DNA of 64,000 nucleotides from positions 2,356,001 through 2,420,000 of the forward strand of contig JARDVN010000001.1 of NCBI GenBank assembly GCA_028994555.1, given 5' to 3'. The notes below the pieces were generated by a model. That model did no database searches. It was given only the letters and a program-made list of their open reading frames with translations, and had not been told where the DNA came from. Each line of letters starts with the position of its first letter. The first letter of the stretch is position 1. The stretch is from Citrobacter amalonaticus (GTDB lineage Bacteria > Pseudomonadota > Gammaproteobacteria > Enterobacterales > Enterobacteriaceae). A program made the translations under genes and the position numbers. Shown piece by piece: positions 33,675 through 44,234 of this stretch.

Positions 33675-34329
33675 CTTAAGAAGTCCGTCGGTCAGGGGGG
33701 AGCACGAGCTTTCCATCCTTACCGGAGTTGACCTGGTTGTCAAACGCGCCGAGACCATTGCGCTGATTGGCGAGTCGGGTTCAGGTAAATCCACGCTGCT
33801 TGCGATCCTCGCCGGACTGGACGATGGTAGCGACGGCGACGTTTATCTGGTCGGTAAACCGTTGCATCAAATGGATGAAGAGGCCAGGGCCCAACTGCGT
33901 GCGCAACATGTCGGCTTTGTCTTTCAGTCGTTTATGTTGATTCCCACGCTGAACGCGCTGGAAAACGTCGAACTTCCTGCGCTGCTACGCGGCGAAAACA
34001 GCGGACAAAGCAAAGCCGGGGCGAAAGCGCTGCTTGAGCAACTGGGACTGGGTAAGCGTCTGGATCATCTTCCGGCGCAGCTCTCCGGCGGTGAGCAGCA
34101 GCGCGTGGCGCTGGCGCGCGCCTTTAACGGTCGTCCGGACGTCCTGTTTGCGGATGAGCCGACGGGGAACCTCGACCGACAGACCGGCGAGAAAATTGCC
34201 GATCTGCTCTTTTCTCTTAACCGCGAACACGGCACCACGCTGATTCTGGTGACTCACGATCCGCAACTGGCGGCGCGCTGCAACCGGCGACTGCGTCTGG
34301 TGAACGGGCAGTTGCAGGAGGAGGCATGA
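33642..34329 (+). CDS. ybbA: ABC transporter ATPase YbbA (one frameshift)
   Basis: Corrected length is 228 residues, as in E. coli. It has Walker A GESGSGKST, signature LSGGEQQR and Walker B LFADEPTGNLD; it belongs to the LolD/MacB-type ATPases. The frame breaks at the G6 run 33695-33700; with five Gs the N-terminus reads MPAENIVEVHHLKKSVGQGEHELSIL. It pairs with YbbP by an ATGA overlap. The ATG lies inside the tesA coding sequence on the other strand. Confidence 0.93.
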
Positions 34330-36740
34330 TCGCACGCTGGTTCTGGCGCGAATGGCGTTCGCCGTCGCTGTTGATTGTCTGGCTGGCGTTGAGTCTGGCG
34401 GTGGCCTGTGTGCTGGCGCTGGGCAATATCAGCGACCGTATGGAAAAAGGGCTGAGTCAGCAAAGTCGTGAGTTTATGGCGGGTGACCGGGCACTGCGCA
34501 GTTCTCGCGAGGTGCCGCAGGCGTGGATTGACGAAGCGCGTCAGCGCGGTCTGAAGGTCGGAGAACAACTGACCTTTGCCACCATGACCTTTGCCGGCGA
34601 CACGCCACAACTGGCGAATGTCAAAGCGGTTGATGATATCTACCCAATGTACGGTGAACTGGAAACCAACCCGCCAGGGCTCAAGCCACAGCAGGGAACG
34701 GTACTGCTGGCGCCGCGACTGATGGCGTTGCTGAACCTGAAAACCGGCGACACCCTTGATGTCGGTGATGCCACGCTGCGCATTGCCGGTGAAGTCGTAC
34801 AAGAGCCGGACGCCGGTTTTAACCCCTTCCAGATGGCGCCGCGTCTGTTAATGAATACGGCGGATGTCGCGAAAACCGGCGCCGTGCAGCCCGGCAGCCG
34901 CGTCACATGGCGCTATAAATTTGGCGGCACGCCGCAACAGCTTGATGGCTATGAAAAGTGGTTGCTACCGCAGCTGAAGCCGGAGCATCGATGGTACGGA
35001 CTTGAACAGGATGAAGGCGCGCTGGGGAAATCCCTTGAGCGTTCGCAACAATTTCTTCTTCTTTCGGCACTGTTAACATTGCTGCTGGCCGTCGCTGCCG
35101 TGGCGGTGGCGATGAATCACTACTGTCGCAGCCGTTACGATCTGGTGGCGATTCTGAAGACGCTCGGCGCGGGCAGGGCGCAACTGCGAAAACTGATTGT
35201 CGGGCAGTGGATGATGGTGTTGGCGCTTTCCGCCGTGACGGGCGGGGCAATCGGTCTGCTATTTGAAAAGATGCTGATGGTGCTGCTCAAACCGGTGTTG
35301 CCCGCCGCGCTGCCGCCTGCCAGTTTCTGGCCGTGGATCTGGGCGCTGGGCACCATGACGGTGATCTCGTTGTTGGTCGGTTTGCGTCCGTATCGCTTGT
35401 TATTAGCCACCCAGCCTCTGCGCGTGTTGCGTCGTGACGTGGTGGCCAACGTCTGGCCGCTGAAATTCTATTTGCCTGTCGTGACCGTGGTGGTGGTGCT
35501 GTTACTGGCCGGACTCATGGGTGGAAGTCCGTTGCTGTGGGCAGTGCTGGCAGGTGCAGTGGTACTGGCTCTGCTGTGTGGCGTATTGGGCTGGATGCTG
35601 CTGAACGTGCTGCGCGGGATGACGCTGTCGTCGCTGCCGCTGCGCCTCGCGGTCAGTCGCCTGCTACGCCAGCCGTGGTCGACGCTGAGTCAACTGTCAG
35701 CGTTTTCGCTGTCGTTTATGCTGCTGGCGCTGCTGCTGGTTTTACGCGGTGACCTGCTGGATCGCTGGCAGCAGCAGCTTCCGCCGGAAAGTCCCAACTA
35801 TTTTCTGATCAACATTGCCCCGGATCAGGTGCCGCAGGTGAAAGCATTTCTCTCCGAGCATCAGGTGATCCCGGAAGCGTTCTACCCGATTGTGCGGGCG
35901 CGGTTAACGGCGATCAATAACACGCCGACCGAAGGCGGGCAGGATGAGTCCCTGAACCGTGAGCTGAATCTGACCTGGCAGGATGCCCGTCCCGACCACA
36001 ACCCCATCACCGCCGGTAACTGGCCGCCAGAAAAAGGCGAAGTGTCGATGGAAGAGGGGCTGGCAAAACGGCTTAACATCTCGCTCGGCGACAGCGTAAC
36101 CTTTATGGGCGACACCCAGGAGTTCAGCGCGAAAGTGACCAGTTTGCGCCGGGTCGACTGGGAAAGCCTGCGACCTAACTTTTTCTTTATCTTCCCCTCC
36201 GGCGCGCTGGAGGGTCAGCCGCAGAGCTGGCTGACAAGCTTTCGCTGGGAGAACGGCAACGGCATGCTGACGCAACTGAACCGTGAGTTCCCGACGATTA
36301 GTCTGTTAGACATCGGCGCGATCCTCAGGCAGGTCGGGCAGGTGCTGGAACAGGTCAGTCGGGCGCTGGAGGTCATGGTCGTTCTGGTGACCGCCTGCGG
36401 CATGCTACTGTTACTGGCGCAGGTACAGGTCGGTATGCGTCAGCGTCATCAGGAGCTGGTGGTCTGGCGTACGTTAGGCGCGGGCAAGAAACTTCTGCGC
36501 ACTACGTTGTGGTGTGAATTTGCCATGCTGGGGCTGGTCTCCGGGCTGGTGGCGGCTATTGGCGCGGAAACGGCGCTGGCGGTGCTGCAAACCCGGGTGT
36601 TTGACTTCCCGTGGGAACCTGACTGGCGCTTGTGGATTGTCCTGCCTGTCTGCGGCGCGCTTTTGCTATCCGCTTGCGGCGGCTGGCTTGGCGTTCGTCT
36701 GTTGAAAGGGAAAGCACTATTCCGTCAGTTTACTGTTTAA
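34326..36740 (+). CDS. ybbP: FtsX-family ABC permease YbbP
   Basis: An 804-residue inner-membrane permease with ten predicted TM segments in two FtsX domains (GAGRAQLRKLIVGQWMMVLAL and GAGKKLLRTTLWCEFAMLGL) and large periplasmic regions. The gene overlaps ybbA by 4 nt. YbbAP is a putative Lol/Mac-type exporter or extractor linked to TesA by context; substrate not established from sequence. Confidence 0.93.
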   Translation: MIARWFWREWRSPSLLIVWLALSLAVACVLALGNISDRMEKGLSQQSREFMAGDRALRSSREVPQAWIDEARQRGLKVGEQLTFATMTFAGDTPQLANVKAVDDIYPMYGELETNPPGLKPQQGTVLLAPRLMALLNLKTGDTLDVGDATLRIAGEVVQEPDAGFNPFQMAPRLLMNTADVAKTGAVQPGSRVTWRYKFGGTPQQLDGYEKWLLPQLKPEHRWYGLEQDEGALGKSLERSQQFLLLSALLTLLLAVAAVAVAMNHYCRSRYDLVAILKTLGAGRAQLRKLIVGQWMMVLALSAVTGGAIGLLFEKMLMVLLKPVLPAALPPASFWPWIWALGTMTVISLLVGLRPYRLLLATQPLRVLRRDVVANVWPLKFYLPVVTVVVVLLLAGLMGGSPLLWAVLAGAVVLALLCGVLGWMLLNVLRGMTLSSLPLRLAVSRLLRQPWSTLSQLSAFSLSFMLLALLLVLRGDLLDRWQQQLPPESPNYFLINIAPDQVPQVKAFLSEHQVIPEAFYPIVRARLTAINNTPTEGGQDESLNRELNLTWQDARPDHNPITAGNWPPEKGEVSMEEGLAKRLNISLGDSVTFMGDTQEFSAKVTSLRRVDWESLRPNFFFIFPSGALEGQPQSWLTSFRWENGNGMLTQLNREFPTISLLDIGAILRQVGQVLEQVSRALEVMVVLVTACGMLLLLAQVQVGMRQRHQELVVWRTLGAGKKLLRTTLWCEFAMLGLVSGLVAAIGAETALAVLQTRVFDFPWEPDWRLWIVLPVCGALLLSACGGWLGVRLLKGKALFRQFTV

Positions 36741-36917
36741 CCCCGTGATAATGACGCGCCGGTTTTTATGCTGGCGCGTACTTTCTTAGTAGCATAAATT
36801 GATAATCCCTCGCTGTTTAACGGCACAAATCATTAAAAACCCGCCAACACGTCAGTGTTAATACCAGTTAATATTCAATTGCTGAATAGTTAGCAGGAAA
36901 TCTATCAAGGAAAAATA

Positions 36918-38052
36918 ATGACTATAAAAACAACAGCGCTGGCGGCATCGATCGGCGCAGCAGTGGCATTGACGTCTTTCGCCTCTCAGGCGGAAATCAC
37001 GATTCTGAAACAAGATCCGCAGGCGGGCAATCCGCTGAGCCGTCTCAACTTTACCGTTGGCGGGAGTATCCGTCCTCAGTTCCAGAATATGACGGGTGAC
37101 GACGGCGCAAATGGCTATAAGCGTAATGGCTTCGATGGCGGCACCCGTTTCCGCTTCGCGGCAGATTACTATCTGTTTGATGACATCAGTTGGATCAGCT
37201 TCTATGAGCTGGGCGTGAACATTCCGGCGCAGTTCAACTGGGACAACCACTACGCAGACGGCGCGCACGATACCACCCGCCGTATGCTGTACACCGGTCT
37301 GAAGAGCGATACCTGGGGTACGCTGACCTTCGGTCAACAGAACAGCATTTACTACGATGTGGTCGGTGCGAAAACCGATATCTGGGACTACGACATGATT
37401 GGTCAGGCGCCGGGTAACGGGATTAACGGCGACTATGACGGTTCTTACCGTTCACGCAAGATGCTGAAATATAAGAAAACGGTCGGCGATGTTGATCTCT
37501 ACGCCTCTTATCTGTTCAGCGACGACTACAACCCGAACAACGGCCTGAACTACAAGCGTAAAGGCGGTGGTTCACTGGGCGCGGATTATCATATTACGGA
37601 CGATCTGAGCTGGGGTACGGCGTGGAACTACACCCGTGCGGAAATGCGCGGTAACGGCAACAAAACGTACGATCAGAACATCGTCGGTACGGCACTGAGC
37701 TGGACGCCGGATAACTGGACCTTATCGCTTGGCGGCGGCTGGTATCAGAACTTTATGACCACCAAAAAAAGTGTCTGTTAACGACTACTTTGCCGGTGAC
37801 GCATGGGGTCTGGAATACTTTGCGGGCTATACCTTCCCAATCAACCAGTATGCACTGAAATCCGTTCAGCCGTATTTCATGGGTGATCGCATTGAATACG
37901 TGAATGGCCGCAATTACCTGCGTACTGACAACGGCGTGGGTATCAGCTTCCAGTTGGATTACGGTTTCCGTGTTGATTACGAACACGTCTTTACCTCCAG
38001 CACTGACAACCTGGGTGATATGAACCTGGTGCGTCTGCGTTACGACTTCTGA
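36918..38052 (+). CDS. Outer-membrane trimeric-type porin (one frameshift)
   Basis: Signal peptide MTIKTTALAASIGAAVALTSFASQA, then alternating amphipathic strands (RFRFAADYYLFDDISWISFY, YTGLKSDTWGTLTFGQQNS) and a C-terminal LVRLRYDF with a terminal Phe typical of Bam substrates. Corrected length is 377 residues after removing one A from the A7 run at 37764-37770. I do not recognise it as OmpC, OmpF, PhoE or ChiP. It sits between ybbP and selU, where E. coli K-12 carries other DNA. Likely a general or sugar-acid-type porin; substrate unknown. Confidence 0.8.
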
Positions 38053-38118
38053 GTCTGATGCCTGGCCCGGTGACGCTGATGCTTACCGGGCCGACAAATG
38101 ATCACTATCCGGCATTTT

Positions 38119-39190
38119 TCAACCGCACAACCACGCTTCAACCTCTTCAAACGTCCCGCGGAACACAATTTTCCTGGCTTTCTTTTCCAGTTGATAGCGA
38201 TACATCGGATCGTAATACTCTTCCAGCAGCGGCACTAACCAACTGAAATGTGCTTCGGTGCTGCCGGTCTGACGCTGTTCCTTCAGAGCCACGTCCAGCC
38301 TGGCGGTTAACTCGTTAAACCGCTGCAACCCCAGGCGCCGTTGAATGGCAAAAAGCCCATGATGCAGATAGTTGCTGTATTCCTGCCATCCCGGCTCTTC
38401 GCCATAGGCATGGGTGAAATCATGATGCATACGCACAAAATACTCTTCCCGCAGACGCTCAAGACGCCGCTCGAACGGATCGTCAATTACCGCGATAGTG
38501 GCCTGCGTCATGCGCTCGCGCAAGCATTCCGGCAGATGGTTAGCGCCAATCATCCGGCCTTCATCTTCCAGTACCCAACGTGAAGCCTGCTTTTTTAAGC
38601 AGCGTTACCGCCAGCAGATTTTCGAAACTCGCCTGACTGAGCTGGGGTTCCAGCGTGCGACCAAATGAGGAGCCGCGATGGTGCGCCAGACCTTCGAGAT
38701 CTACTCCGTTTTCCTGCTTTTGCACCAGTTGCGTTTTGCCATTGCCGGTGCAGCCGCCAATCAGCACGATCGGTTTTTGGACCTGTTCTTCTGTGGCAAC
38801 AATGGCGGCCTGGCGTAGCGCCTTGTAGCCACCCTTGATTAACGGGTAATCCACGCCAGACTCGCGTAACCATTGCTGGACAATGTGCGAACGCTGACCG
38901 CCCCGGGCGCAGCACAGATAACCCTGCGGGTGTTGACGGCAGGCTTCGCGCCAGGCATCCAGACGTTGCTGGCGAATCTCGCCGCTGACCCGTTGATGAC
39001 CGAGTTCAAGTGCGGCCTCCGGTCCCTGACGTTTATAGCAAGTGCCTACGGCGGCGCGTTCCTCATCATTCATTAAGGGCAGGTTTATGGCGCCCGGCAT
39101 TGCGCCCTGTTGAAATTCAACAGGCGCACGGACATCGATTAAGGGCGTACCGGCGATAAGAATCGCGCGATAGTCCGTTCCATCGTTCAT
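38119..39190 (-). CDS. selU: tRNA 2-selenouridine synthase SelU/YbbB (one frameshift)
   Basis: Corrected length is 356 residues. The N-terminal rhodanese domain has the catalytic cysteine loop [10 protein letters not shown]; a P-loop follows ([11 protein letters not shown]). Known role: geranylation and then selenation of 2-thiouridine at the wobble position of several tRNAs. The frame breaks at T6 (38591-38596); five Ts give [20 protein letters not shown]. Start chosen at 39190 (MNDGTDYRA) with AGGA 8 nt upstream. Confidence 0.92.
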
Positions 39191-39286
39191 GTGAAATCCT
39201 GAAAAGACAAACAGCAATGGACGGGATTTTACGCGCTGAAGGAGAGGGCGGGGAAGCAGAAGTTAAGCTTCCCCGCATGATAAAGC

Positions 39287-40354
39287 TTATTTGAGCTGCG
39301 TTTGCGCCCAGAGGATACCGCTGGCGTATTCCGTCGGCAGCAGTGGTGCGAGGGCTTCCAGTGTGGCGCTCAGGCGCGCAGTATCACTGTCGGTCAGGTT
39401 CAGGTGACCCACTTTACGTCCCGGACGCACCTCTTTGTCGTACCAGTGCAGGTGCACTAACGGCAGTTTCAGCCAGTCATAATTGAGATCGCTGCCAATC
39501 AGGTTCACCATCACCGAGGGGCTATTGACGACAGGTGTTGGCAGCGGCAGACCGGTAATTGCGCGCAGATGCAGCTCAAACTGGCTGATGCTGGCGCCGT
39601 TTTGCGTCCAGTGACCGCTGTTATGCACGCGGGGTGCCAGTTCGTTGATCAGCAGCCCCTCCGGTGTGACGAAACACTCCATCGCCATCACGCCAACGTA
39701 ATCCAGTTCCTGCATGATGGCCGAAAGCATCGATTCGGCCTGAGCCTGTTGCTTCGCGTTAGCCTGCGGGAAGGCGACGCTGGTACGCAGAATGCCGTCC
39801 TGATGCAGGTTACGGGTCAACGGATAGAACACGGCGCAGCCATCGTGCGCACGTGCGCCCACAAGTGACACTTCGCCTGAGAAATTGATCCCCTGCTCGA
39901 CAATGCACTCGCCGTAGTTATCGTCCGGCAGCTGATCGGTTTCATCGGCGCGTAAACGCCACTGACCACGACCGTCATAACCGCCGACGCGACGCTTGAC
40001 GATCGCCAGTTCGCCTAAACGGGCAAAGAGGGCAGGCCATTCGCTTTTGTCGGCCAGCAATTGCCACGGCACGGTCGCAAGACCGAGCTTATCAAATAGC
40101 TGTTTTTGCGTCAGACGGTCAGCAATGATCGGAAATACGTCGCGGTTAACAAACGCGGGATGACGCGCCAGTTCACGCGTTAACGCGGTTTCCGGCCAGC
40201 GCTCGATTTCTGCGGTGATCACGCTCTGCTGAACAGGCACGGCGGCGGGTTCTGCATCCAGCCCAACCGGCCAGACGGCGATGCCCAGCGGTTCACCGGC
40301 CTGACGCAACATGCGTCCTAACTGACCGTTGCCGAGTACGCAAACCTGTTTCAT
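39287..40354 (-). CDS. purK: N5-carboxyaminoimidazole ribonucleotide synthase PurK
   Basis: A 355-residue ATP-grasp enzyme that uses ATP and bicarbonate to make N5-CAIR from AIR in purine synthesis. The N-terminal [13 protein letters not shown] and the ATP-grasp segment [16 protein letters not shown] are clear, with [13 protein letters not shown] near the metal site. The start overlaps the purE stop by 4 nt. Confidence 0.96.
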   Translation of the reverse strand: MKQVCVLGNGQLGRMLRQAGEPLGIAVWPVGLDAEPAAVPVQQSVITAEIERWPETALTRELARHPAFVNRDVFPIIADRLTQKQLFDKLGLATVPWQLLADKSEWPALFARLGELAIVKRRVGGYDGRGQWRLRADETDQLPDDNYGECIVEQGINFSGEVSLVGARAHDGCAVFYPLTRNLHQDGILRTSVAFPQANAKQQAQAESMLSAIMQELDYVGVMAMECFVTPEGLLINELAPRVHNSGHWTQNGASISQFELHLRAITGLPLPTPVVNSPSVMVNLIGSDLNYDWLKLPLVHLHWYDKEVRPGRKVGHLNLTDSDTARLSATLEALAPLLPTEYASGILWAQTQLK

Positions 40355-40860
40355 GCCGCACCTCGCGGGTCCGGATTTTCCAGCACTTCATCCGTTTGCG
40401 CCTTGCGCCACTCGTTCAGGCGCTGATGCAATGCCTTATCATGCGTCGCCAGAATTTGCGCCGCCAACAGTGCCGCGTTAGCTGCACCCGCTTTACCTAT
40501 CGCCAGCGTACCGACCGGAATACCGCGCGGCATCTGCACGATAGAGTACAGGCTGTCGACGCCGCTCAGCGCCGCGCTTTGTACCGGAACGCCCAGTACC
40601 GGCACCAGCGTTTTCGCCGCAATCATACCTGGAAGATGAGCGGCGCCACCCGCGCCAGCAATGATCACCTGATAACCGTTCTCTTCCGCGCTTTCGGCAA
40701 AGCTGAACAGCTTATCGGGGGTGCGGTGGGCAGAAACCACTTCAACATGGTGCGGAACATCCAGGATTTCGAAAATTTCGGCGGCGAACTGCATGGTAGC
40801 CCAGTCGCTTTTGGACCCCATCACGATGGCGACACGCGCCGGATTATTGCGGGAAGACAT
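40351..40860 (-). CDS. purE: N5-CAIR mutase PurE
   Basis: A 169-residue enzyme that rearranges N5-CAIR to CAIR. The signatures [22 protein letters not shown] and [14 protein letters not shown] are present. Start at 40860 ([16 protein letters not shown]), as in E. coli. It is the first gene of purEK, preceded by a PurR box. Confidence 0.96.
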   Translation of the reverse strand: MSSRNNPARVAIVMGSKSDWATMQFAAEIFEILDVPHHVEVVSAHRTPDKLFSFAESAEENGYQVIIAGAGGAAHLPGMIAAKTLVPVLGVPVQSAALSGVDSLYSIVQMPRGIPVGTLAIGKAGAANAALLAAQILATHDKALHQRLNEWRKAQTDEVLENPDPRGAA

Positions 40861-40931
40861 GCGTCGGAAAACTCCTGTGGTGCGGGACACGCTGCTTTTG
40901 AGGCCACAGAGAATAACATGATACGACGGCA

Positions 40932-40947
40932 AGGAAAACGGTTGCGT
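40932..40947 (-). promoter_or_regulatory. PurR operator of purEK
   Basis: ACGCAACCGTTTTCCT on the minus strand fits the PurR consensus (ACGCAAACGTTTNCNT). It lies 72 nt upstream of purE and 28 nt from the DUF1848 gene end. Confidence 0.85.
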
Positions 40948-40974
40948 AGCTGGATTTTAAGGCTTCCTGCAACG

Positions 40975-41916
40975 TCAAAAGAGATTTTGCTGGAAACGTA
41001 CCGGTTCTAACAGAAGCGGATCAACCCCCTCTGTGCCCCCTGACAAAAAGGGACTCAGTGGATCATGCTTTTTGAAATTGCTGTTGGCTTGATTCTGATT
41101 GTAAGTCGCGTAGCAATATTGGCATCCATGCAGGCAGGTGTTGTAGGCACCGATGTCTGTACTTTTGACACATCCACAGGCCTCCCTTTGACCTGTATCT
41201 TTGTTATTGGGTATTAATAAGCCAAACAAGTCATTAATGAGCGCTTCATCAATACACTTACCGTGCTGAATTCCCTGCCCGGTAAGATTGACTTCTTCTG
41301 CACAGGAGTAAATATCCAGTCCGTGTTGCCGGGCAATATCCGCCAGTTTTTGCGACAGCGATAAGCAGAGTTCCTGGTTTTTCGTGATATCGCTGTAAAT
41401 AAGTGAATCAATCGCCTTCAGGTTTTTTTCCGTCTTTTGATAAAAATCAGCGAAGCTAATCATGACGCGGCGGGTATGACCTTCTAATTCGGTGGCGATT
41501 TTACTGAACAACCGGATATGTTCATCAAACGGGAGGAGATTTGAAAACAAAATGGGGTCGTAGCGCCAGATGACTTTTTCAGGGCCTACTTTTGCTGACA
41601 GTCGTTTGAATACGTCGAGCGCTTTATGCGGATTTAAGGTTTTAGACTCAATCAGCCGCGGATAACCGGTGAGGGTGAACTGGAAATAAAAACGGTGACC
41701 GATGTCAGTGAGCTCATCGATATAGGGAAGCAGTTTCGTGGGGTTGCGTGTCCAGAATACTATCGCATCAACATCTTCTGGCAGCAATGACACCCGAGAA
41801 ATCTGGTGATAGTTAAAGGGATTCCGGGTTAGCAAAAACCCCTCGCGAATGCGGTTCATTAACCACTCACTGTAGAAAGCGGGTATATCGGTGCGACGGC
41901 TGGCACTAATGATCAT
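40975..41916 (-). CDS. DUF1848 protein, radical-SAM-like with C-terminal CX3CX2C
   Basis: A 313-residue protein. The N-terminal part has the DUF1848 pattern SASRRTDIPAFYSEWLMNRI and strands resembling a radical-SAM TIM barrel (RFYFQFTLTGYP, VIWRYDPILFS). The C-terminus carries C247, C249 and then C261-x3-C265-x2-C268 (CLHGCQYC). In ordinary radical SAM enzymes this cluster motif is near the N-terminus, so the layout looks circularly permuted. No reaction is known for the family. The ATG overlaps the upstream gene by 4 nt, so the two are translationally coupled. Two intact G5 runs near the end (about 41025 and 41036) leave a small doubt about the exact C-terminal residues. Confidence 0.85.
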   Translation of the reverse strand: MIISASRRTDIPAFYSEWLMNRIREGFLLTRNPFNYHQISRVSLLPEDVDAIVFWTRNPTKLLPYIDELTDIGHRFYFQFTLTGYPRLIESKTLNPHKALDVFKRLSAKVGPEKVIWRYDPILFSNLLPFDEHIRLFSKIATELEGHTRRVMISFADFYQKTEKNLKAIDSLIYSDITKNQELCLSLSQKLADIARQHGLDIYSCAEEVNLTGQGIQHGKCIDEALINDLFGLLIPNNKDTGQREACGCVKSTDIGAYNTCLHGCQYCYATYNQNQANSNFKKHDPLSPFLSGGTEGVDPLLLEPVRFQQNLF

Positions 41917-42749
41917 CGCGAGTATTCCAGTATTTGATAGTCAAGATATCTGTTAGTTAATATAGGGTTATCCGTTATTTTACATTTACAGCTATCGTCT
42001 TTTTCCTGGCACAGGATCAGACATTCCTTTGGATATTCAAAGTGAATGTCCAGCGCTTTCAGACCCTGACCAGCGTTCCCCATATATTGAGTAACATCAT
42101 GCTTGTCAATTGTTGAAAAACCATTTTTTATTAATGCGTCATGAATAATTTTGAAAATACCTACATGTATACTTGACAGCTCAAAGGAAGTGTTTATATA
42201 AGAGTTGAGAAAGTAGAGCTTGTTTTTCTTGGTTTTTGCAATGTCATGAGCAAATTGTTGAACATTTGATGACTGCTCAATATCTTTAAGTGATTTAGGA
42301 AAAATAAACACATCAAATTTTCCCAGTGTCTTAGAGCTGATTTGGTTAACAGCACGTGATGTCAGATATAAGTTGTTTTTTCCTTGTGGTAGCAGTTGTC
42401 TTGTTTTCCAGTGACATACATCGTAGCCATAATAGTTAAAGTTGATGCCAGTAAGATTATGAAGGAGGGCAAAGTAATCGGGGTATAGCCCACATCCCAT
42501 AGAGGCAATATTTATGTCGGTTACTTTATTATTATTTAGCCTTTTCAGCAGTAAGTTGGCTAAAATGCAATATTCAAAATAGTAGGCGGGAAGATATTTT
42601 AACGCATATATTTTTTGGTAGATTTCGTCATCATAGTTATCATTCAAAGGTAAAAATTCGGAATGGTCACATAAAAAACCATTCCTCATTAAGCTCCGAT
42701 GAAAACTAAGCACAGTTGTACGGATAAAATCCTGATCGATATTCATCAT
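41913..42749 (-). CDS. Unknown protein with SAM-methyltransferase-like motifs
   Basis: A 278-residue protein not recognised as a named family. It contains a glycine-rich strand-loop (INIASMGCGLYPDYFALL, about 79-96) resembling methyltransferase motif I, then YYGYDVCHW (~106-114) and FDVFIFPKSLKDI (~145-157), where motifs II and IV would lie. The C-terminal region is cysteine-rich (CLILCQEKDDSCKCK). Base composition is AT-rich relative to purE and lpxH. It overlaps the DUF1848 gene start by 4 nt. AAGGGC precedes the tandem ATG ATG start. A Rossmann-fold SAM-binding protein is the best guess. Confidence 0.7.
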   Translation of the reverse strand: MMNIDQDFIRTTVLSFHRSLMRNGFLCDHSEFLPLNDNYDDEIYQKIYALKYLPAYYFEYCILANLLLKRLNNNKVTDINIASMGCGLYPDYFALLHNLTGINFNYYGYDVCHWKTRQLLPQGKNNLYLTSRAVNQISSKTLGKFDVFIFPKSLKDIEQSSNVQQFAHDIAKTKKNKLYFLNSYINTSFELSSIHVGIFKIIHDALIKNGFSTIDKHDVTQYMGNAGQGLKALDIHFEYPKECLILCQEKDDSCKCKITDNPILTNRYLDYQILEYSR

Positions 42750-42839
42750 TGCCCTTACTTTTTAAATTTGTTTTAGCATAACCAACCAAACTTAGAGAGT
42801 AATGATCTGAATCATGATTTTATAATGAGGACGTTTTTC

Positions 42840-43563
42840 TCAAAACGGGAAAGCGATCAGTTCCACATCGTCCGGTGTGACTTTAACCATTGAACCTTCC
42901 GTATGCCAGGCACCTAAAACAGCGCGAAAGGCGGGTTCGCCATTCGCCGTGAGCGGGTGAACATCAGGACGATGAGTATGGCCGTGAATCAGCCACTGAA
43001 CGTGGTGTTTTTCCATCTTTGCGATCACCGCATGTTGGTTGACGTCCATGATTTCCAGCGATTTGCTGCTGTTGGCGGCTTTGCTGTCGGCACGCATTCG
43101 GGCGGCCACGCGTTTGCGGATAAACAGCGGCAGGGCGAGAAACAGCGTTTGCAGCCAGCGCTGATGGACTTTTGCGCGAAACGCCTGATAACCCGCGTCA
43201 TCGGTGCACAGCGTATCACCGTGCATAATAAGCACCGGGCGACCGTACAGTTCGAGCACTTTTTCCTCGGGGAGCAACGTCATGCCGCTTTCGCAGGCGA
43301 AGCGTTTGCCAATCAGGAAGTCACGATTACCGTGAATGAAGAAACAGGGGACGCCGGAATCAACAACCGCTTTAATGGCGGCGGCTATTTCATGGTGTAA
43401 CGGGTTGGGATCGTCATCGCCAATCCAGGCTTCGAACAGGTCGCCCAGGATATACAATGCGTCGGCCTGACGGGCTTCACCCGCTAAAAAAACGCAGAAA
43501 ACCGGCGGTGATCGCCGGTTCTTCCGTGCAGAGATGAAGATCTGCAATAAACAGTGTCGCCAC
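42840..43563 (-). CDS. lpxH: UDP-2,3-diacylglucosamine pyrophosphatase LpxH (one frameshift)
   Basis: Calcineurin-like metallophosphoesterase that makes lipid X in lipid A synthesis at the inner membrane. Motifs are [24 protein letters not shown] and HGHTHRP. The A7 run at 43486-43492 carries one extra base; corrected, it is 240 residues from a GTG start at 43563, as in E. coli. Essential in E. coli, so the break as read cannot be real unless bypassed. The ppiB stop is 2 nt upstream. Confidence 0.94.
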
Positions 43564-43565
43564 GA

Positions 43566-44060
43566 TTACTCGCTGACGGTCACGTTTTCGATAATGACGT
43601 CTTCTTTCGGTACGTCCTGGTGCATGCCGCTGCGACCGGTGGAAACCCCTTTAATTTTGTCAACCACGTCCATGCCTTCAACCACTTCGGCAAATACACA
43701 GTAGCCCCAGCCCTGCATGCTTTCGGCGGAGAAGTTCAGGAAGTCGTTGTCAGCCACGTTGATGAAGAACTGAGCTGTTGCGGAGTGCGGAGCCTGAGTA
43801 CGCGCCATTGCAAGCGTACCACGGGTGTTTTTCAGACCGTTGTTGGCTTCGTTCTTGATAGCCTCTTTAGTGGCTTTCTGTTTCATGCCAGGTTCAAAAC
43901 CGCCGCCCTGAATCATAAAACCGTTGATCACACGGTGGAAAATGGTGTTGTTGTAAAAACCTTCGCGGCAGTAGTCCAGGAAGTTTTTAACTGTTTCAGG
44001 CGCTTTATCATCAAACGTTTTGATTACGATATCGCCGTGATTAGTGTGGAAAGTAACCAT
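43566..44060 (-). CDS. ppiB: Cytosolic peptidyl-prolyl cis-trans isomerase B
   Basis: A 164-residue cyclophilin with E. coli length. Signatures include [14 protein letters not shown] and [15 protein letters not shown]. It has no signal peptide, so it acts in the cytosol. Forms an operon with lpxH (2-nt gap). It is divergent from cysS. Confidence 0.97.
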   Translation of the reverse strand: MVTFHTNHGDIVIKTFDDKAPETVKNFLDYCREGFYNNTIFHRVINGFMIQGGGFEPGMKQKATKEAIKNEANNGLKNTRGTLAMARTQAPHSATAQFFINVADNDFLNFSAESMQGWGYCVFAEVVEGMDVVDKIKGVSTGRSGMHQDVPKEDVIIENVTVSE

Positions 44061-44234
44061 TTTTGCATCCTGTTCCGAGATTGTGGTGCTTTAACCCAGC
44101 TAAGGGTCAGAGTTAGGGGTGTGTTATAGCATAACCGCAGGCTGCGATCACCTCGCAAAGTGTGCTGCTTCCGGTCCAAATTATGGTTATTATACAGACT
44201 TTATTATCCACACACGTCTTACACGGAATCTTCG

